Source: an uncultured Rhodospirillales bacterium (GTDB lineage Bacteria; Pseudomonadota; Alphaproteobacteria; Acetobacterales; Acetobacteraceae). Taken from it: 10,327 bases of DNA. This document shows, piece after piece, positions 8,701 through 10,327 of this stretch. The position numbers were made by a program, and so were the translations under genes. Each line of letters opens with the position of its first letter. Position 1 is the first letter of the stretch. The DNA is taken from positions 1 to 10,327 of the forward strand of contig CAIYPH010000705.1 of the NCBI GenBank assembly GCA_903928045.1, in the 5' to 3' direction. The notes below the pieces were generated by a model that made no database searches, was not told the DNA's origin, and saw only the letters and a list, made by a program, of their open reading frames with translations.

Positions 8701-9095
8701 TAGCTCAGGAACCCGTTGGCGCCATCCACCTCCAGCGTGCCCGCCGCGCTGACCGTCGCCGAACTGCCCACGAACACGCCAAGCCCGTTCGTCGTCGTCA
8801 CCGTCCCGCCGGCGACGGTCAGCCTGCCATAAGCAGGCACCGGCCCGAGCGTGTTGGAGGTGACCGAGATGGTTCCCGCCTGCAAATTGCCGGAGATGCC
8901 GAGGTCCGCATAGACCACCGCCACCTGCGTCACGCTGCCCGAGCCGCTCAGCGTGCCGCCGAACCCCTGGAGGAACTCAACCGTATCCGCCACGCCAGGA
9001 ACCGTGCCGGTGCTGACCGGCGGGCCCGGATTCTCCCAGTTCCCCCCCGCGCTGAACGACAGGCTCCCGCCCAGCCAGATATACGTATGCGCCAT
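5697..9095 (-). CDS. Beta-solenoid repeat protein with C-terminal Hint domain (frameshifted near its end)
   Basis: Large protein (1132 aa in the frame as read), probably cell-surface or secreted. The start is placed at 9095 (MAHTYIWLGGSLSF) rather than the ATG at 9155, because GGGGA precedes it by 5 bases and MAxTYxW is the usual N terminus for this type. No signal peptide is visible. Residues 1-216 and 217-681 are Gly/Ser/Thr/Ala-rich with short beta strands; the latter is an array of ~50-residue modules. A linker with GFGRGDTIDIAG leads to the Hint domain at C876 (CFAASTGLATAEG). It continues through IGHRRVDCARHPRP (914-927), LSPDHAVFV (951-959, H955), YYHVEL (985-990) and LLAEGLPVESYLDTGNRAAF (996-1015). 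These match the Hint_2 type I know from Acetobacteraceae and Rhodobacteraceae. Hint domains can cleave or splice the chain, but autoprocessing is unproven here. The usual AAGT after the cysteine is AAST. The frame is lost near 5743, so the last ~68 residues are out of frame. Confidence 0.85.
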   Translation of the reverse strand: MAHTYIWLGGSLSFSAGGNWENPGPPVSTGTVPGVADTVEFLQGFGGTLSGSGSVTQVAVVYADLGISGNLQAGTISVTSNTLGPVPAYGRLTVAGGTVTTTNGLGVFVGSSATVSAAGTLEVDGANGFLSYGPLMVASGSLTVLNVMLTYDDVRLESGSGTISTLELAGVGKTLDIGGNFHLGATEVFLGHVGGAMTFATVHDGGYIGSLNGMIVGNQGSASLTVASGGYITLSNGGVFPALGVGSGGGSSGTVDITGATSYLVVEGIAAIGNAGNASVTVEAGGQFLVTGTLDGGKGSNGHGAITVTGAGSAERVTGDALIGDGGHESDLIAAGGSANVTGEMKIGAQTSGSGTLALTGGSSILNAHSDAVAGYQGAGTLSLANGASLSVAGMLSFGLFATGAGTATVSDAGTQISAAQGVTVGGNGTGVVTLQAGASIDLGQSGALVIGDGQTGAGTLTASGVGSNISGGGLQHIVGNAGTGALVLSNQATMAFINSYLRIGAQSGAVGSLDVSGDTTGLTALDVVDGDAGAGTLDVASLGRVTVGNSLVLGASNGGSGSLDVSGAGTLSVGGDLTVGDAGAGTMTVNTGSISVFGELTLGNAASASGFLSIQNEGARLTDFITVGNGGAGTLEVLSNTKLRGNNVVIGATSGATGFVTLDGSGGLEASLTADAVLAVGGGIGGAGGSGRLVINSNAVASAASADIWSSGTLVLAGGTLTGGPITVQGEVTGFGTLDGALDNSGTIGATGGSLVVTGALTASGTLTVTAGAVLRLESTSAASQTVTFSGGKLVLDSLAGSQAVIAGFGRGDTIDIAGVAADTGSFAGGVLALSNSAGGGGLGALSVAGAYQDTNFHVVALNPGTTEITFAAACFAASTGLATAEGRVDVAALREGTMMRLAGGGEAPAIWIGHRRVDCARHPRPWDVWPVRVEAGAFGPGQPAVDLVLSPDHAVFVAEVLIPIRYLINGASIRQEEVASVTYYHVELPAHGVLLAEGLPVESYLDTGNRAAFANGGVVSAVPDFGVPEAALAVWARRAVAPLVCEGAVLSAQHAALRARAVVLGYAIDRSPELRVTCGGRELTLQRDGQRVRARLPEGGGEVRIQSRSFVPAHGGSECGDHRRGGGRAR
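7053..8447 (-). repeat. Nine tandem ~50-residue modules in the Hint protein
   Basis: On the minus strand the protein repeats a unit starting G(N/D)xGxG(T/S)LxV, followed halfway by IG...GSGSLDVSG-like text. Module lengths from 5' to 3' are 56, 51, 51, 51, 54, 51, 50, 48 and 53 residues. Openings include GNQGSASLTV, GNAGNASVTV, GYQGAGTLSL, GNAGTGALVL, GDAGAGTLDV (twice in near form) and GNGGAGTLEV. Each module comprises two ~25-residue halves, the spacing expected for turns of a right-handed beta-solenoid. At DNA level the copies are diverged, so recent duplication is not evident. Confidence 0.8.
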
Positions 9096-9292
9096 GACAG
9101 TCCCCAAACCCGTTACGCGGCGGGCTCCCGACGTGTCGGCCCCGGACGCATTCAAACCCTAACTGAACCGGTCGGTCGAGTCGGCAGCCCGGCCCCGCGG
9201 AAAGCGGGCGATGACGCGGATGTGAACGCCACCACCACGCCCCGCCCGTTCGGCCATCAGCCGAAAAAATATCGCCGAGCGTGCATTTTTTC

Positions 9293-9326
9293 TCTTGATT
9301 TCATCCTAACTTTGATGTTATCAAGA
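9293..9326 (+). promoter_or_regulatory. Possible promoter/operator upstream of the 208-aa gene
   Basis: This AT-rich patch in a GC-rich setting contains TTGATT (9295-9300) and TATCAA (9319-9324) 18 bases apart, each 4/6 to a sigma70-type box. The ATG follows 7 bases after the -10-like box with no clear Shine-Dalgarno, so the transcript could be leaderless or nearly so. A perfect 7-bp inverted repeat TCTTGAT (9293-9299)/ATCAAGA (9320-9326) brackets the promoter, and TTGAT-GTT-ATCAA (9312-9324) is nested in it. It could be an operator. The rest of 9096-9331 holds no gene that I can support. Confidence 0.3.
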
Positions 9327-9331
9327 CCGCC

Positions 9332-9958
9332 ATGAGCACCCAACCCACCCCCACAGAGGCACCGGCCGCCCCGACGCTCGACGTCGCGGCGGTGCTCGGT
9401 CGTACCCTCCGTGCGCTCAACGCCATCTGGGTCCTCATCGACACGCTTTTCCCGAAAATCGGCAAAACCCCCATCTCCGCCCGCGACATCATCCTCTACC
9501 TCCAGCGCACCCAGCGCCGCTTCGAGCACCTCCTCGTCCGCCTCGCCGCCGGCATTGCCCCGCGCAAGCGCGCCCCCCGCCCGAAGTCCGCCACCCCCAA
9601 ACCCCGCAAAAACCCCCGCTTCCGCCTGCCTCGCCGCAAGGACTGGCTCGGCGGTCTCCTGGTCTGGCACGCCCGCGGCTACGCCGCCGAAATCGCCAGC
9701 GCCCTCGATCACCCCGGCACCGGTGCCCTCATCGCGGCCTCCCCCCAGGCCCAACGCCTGCTGCGCCCCCTCTGCCACATGTTCGGCCTCACCCCCGCCT
9801 GCATTCCCCCGCTCCCGAAACGCCCCCGCAAACCCCGTCCCAAGCCCACGCCCAAACCCCGCCGCCTTACCCGCAAGCAGCGCGAAGCCATCCTTTGGTA
9901 TCCGAATTCCGAGGGGAAGCCGATGAAGCTGCTGCCCAGGCGATTACCCAGGGACTGA
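9332..9958 (+). CDS. Conserved hypothetical Lys/Arg/Pro-rich protein (208 aa)
   Basis: Function unknown. Residues 1-15 are Pro/Thr-rich. Residues 16-72 look helical (VLGRTLRALNAIWVLIDTLF, then RDIILYLQRTQRRFEHLLVRL). Residues 77-103 are strongly basic and Pro-rich. The block 104-153 is compact: DWLGGLLVWHARGYAAEI, then LIAASPQAQRLLRPLCHMFGL. The tail 159-208 is again Lys/Arg/Pro-rich and ends LLPRRLPRD. I associate the APQA-x-R-ILRPLCRMLG-like block followed by a basic tail ending PRD with a hypothetical protein family common in Acetobacteraceae, so the gene is probably real and full-length. High charge without membrane segments suggests a cytoplasmic, possibly nucleic-acid-binding protein, which is inference. 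It is divergent from the Hint-protein gene across a 236-base gap. Overlapping open frames on both strands are less protein-like. Confidence 0.72.
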   Translation: MSTQPTPTEAPAAPTLDVAAVLGRTLRALNAIWVLIDTLFPKIGKTPISARDIILYLQRTQRRFEHLLVRLAAGIAPRKRAPRPKSATPKPRKNPRFRLPRRKDWLGGLLVWHARGYAAEIASALDHPGTGALIAASPQAQRLLRPLCHMFGLTPACIPPLPKRPRKPRPKPTPKPRRLTRKQREAILWYPNSEGKPMKLLPRRLPRD

Positions 9959-9983
9959 ACGGCGGAGCCATAGGCATGTCCAA

Positions 9984-10005
9984 ATTGTTTCGAAAACAAA
10001 ACAAT
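9984..10005. repeat. Small AT-rich hairpin beside palindromic element copy 3
   Basis: ATTGTTT (9984-9990) and AAACAAT (9999-10005) form a perfect 7-bp inverted repeat 26 bases after the stop at 9958 and 7 bases before palindromic element copy 3. GCATGT occurs on the left and GCATGTTC on the right. No T-run follows, so it is not a classic terminator; it may be an eroded extra hairpin of the neighbouring element. Confidence 0.4.
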
Positions 10006-10011
10006 AAGCAT

Positions 10012-10151
10012 GTTCTTTTTGTGAACAAAAAGAACCAAAAAAACTTTTATCTCCTTAAGTATGTACCGCCCCCCAACACCCCGCCGGCGTACGCCACCGG
10101 CATGGAACGGAATGAAACGTTTTTTTGGTTCTTTTTGTTCACAAAAAGAAC
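10012..10151. repeat. Palindromic intergenic element, copy 3
   Basis: This is the cleanest copy. The left end hairpin (10012-10035) has a perfect 11-bp stem GTTCTTTTTGT/ACAAAAAGAAC with loop GA. The right end hairpin (10128-10151) has the same 11-bp stem sequence with loop TC, so the two ends are nearly identical as well as self-complementary. The inner arm CAAAAAAACTTTTATCTCC (10036-10054) pairs imperfectly with GGAATGAAACGTTTTTTTG (10109-10127). The core is C/G-rich with GCCGGCGTACGCCACCGGC near 10084. On the + strand the core is followed by a run of seven T (10120-10126), then GGTTCTTTTTG. It lies between the 208-aa gene and the next + strand gene. Confidence 0.85.
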
Positions 10152-10236
10152 ACCCTCCCCTCTGCTTTTTGCGGCTTGCCGCAGCCAATTTCGTGAGGCA
10201 GTTTTCGCACGAATCGCGCCGTCAAAGCGGCGTAGT

Positions 10237-10241
10237 GGAGG
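10237..10241 (+). promoter_or_regulatory. Strong ribosome-binding site for the gene starting at 10248
   Basis: GGAGG, 6 bases before the ATG at 10248, is the clearest Shine-Dalgarno in the window and fixes the start of the partial gene at the right edge. Confidence 0.7.
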
Positions 10242-10247
10242 ACACGG

Positions 10248-10327
10248 ATGCGACGGATATTGATGACGGCGGTGGCGCTTGGCGCCTTGACGGCCACGGC
10301 GGAGGCGCGGATTACCCGCCTCGACAA
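10248..10327 (+). CDS. Exported protein, N terminus only (3'-partial)
   Basis: Only 26 codons are visible before the window ends. MRRILMTAVALGALTATAEA followed by RITRLD is a textbook Sec signal peptide: RR at the N terminus, a hydrophobic stretch of about 13 residues, and an AxA-type cleavage site after AEA (about residue 20). The mature protein therefore begins near RITRLD and should be periplasmic or secreted. An A-R-(I/V)-T-R start right after the signal is seen in some exported alpha/beta-hydrolase-domain proteins, but that guess rests on six residues. The strong ribosome-binding site and position after palindromic element copy 3 suggest an independent transcription unit, though no promoter could be picked out with confidence in 10152-10236. 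Confidence 0.7.
   Translation, partial: MRRILMTAVALGALTATAEARITRLD

Noticed and set aside
9096..9155. Upstream ATG at 9155 as the start of the Hint protein
   Set aside because: The extra 20 residues are not family-like, and the ATG at 9095 has a GGGGA site and the expected MAHTYIW beginning.
5724..9335. A 1203-residue open frame on the + strand opposite the Hint protein
   Set aside because: It is rich in Arg, His, Pro, Gln and Ala with no domain or motif. The minus-strand frame has regular repeats and a recognisable Hint domain. GC-rich repetitive codons on one strand leave the complement open.
3967..10151. Palindromic elements as insertion sequences or a CRISPR array
   Set aside because: No transposase is present, no clear target-site duplication flanks them, copies are kilobases apart, and there are no regular spacers.
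9895..10263. Open frames on both strands through palindromic element copy 3
   Set aside because: Translations follow the A/T hairpins and overlap the better-supported 208-aa gene and the signal-peptide gene start.

Overview
The window is GC-rich with very high coding density and looks like chromosome of an alphaproteobacterium, most likely a member of the Acetobacteraceae. Two genes support that placement: a beta-solenoid/Hint-domain protein and a 208-residue basic protein, both of types I associate with that family. This comes from recalled family resemblance, not from a search. No tRNA, rRNA, CRISPR array, transposase or phage gene was seen.

Left part (1-5354, all + strand): a carbohydrate uptake and catabolism cluster. 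The window opens inside a MalK/UgpC-type ABC transporter ATPase. A TIM-barrel sugar isomerase/epimerase (966-1727), a Gfo/Idh/MocA oxidoreductase (1734-2906) and a second, larger TIM-barrel protein (2903-3964) follow at very close spacing, the last pair overlapping by 4 bases. After a palindromic intergenic element comes a second Gfo/Idh/MocA oxidoreductase (4173-5354). An importer ATPase, two NAD(P)-dependent dehydrogenases and two metal-dependent epimerase-type barrels suggest uptake of a sugar, glycoside or cyclitol, oxidation to a keto-sugar, and epimerisation or isomerisation. The substrate cannot be read from sequence.

Middle part (5537-9095, - strand): one very large gene for a Gly/Ser/Thr/Ala-rich repeat protein. 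It has about nine tandem ~50-residue modules and ends in a Hint (hedgehog/intein-type) domain. Its last ~68 residues lie in another frame, so the gene carries a frameshift or a short out-of-frame deletion near 5742-5744. A ~1200-residue open frame on the opposite strand is judged a compositional shadow.

Right part (9096-10327): an AT-rich intergenic region with a plausible promoter, then a + strand gene for a Lys/Arg/Pro-rich conserved hypothetical protein (9332-9958), another palindromic element, and the start of a gene for an exported protein (from 10248).

The most distinctive non-coding signal is a family of three diverged, 130-190 bp, AT-edged palindromic elements (3967-4155, 5398-5530, 10012-10151). 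Each has a near-perfect hairpin at each end, an inner inverted repeat and a GC-richer core. Base changes between copies are compensatory, and each copy lies just 3' of a gene. They resemble a dispersed structured repeat that may act as a two-sided transcription terminator.
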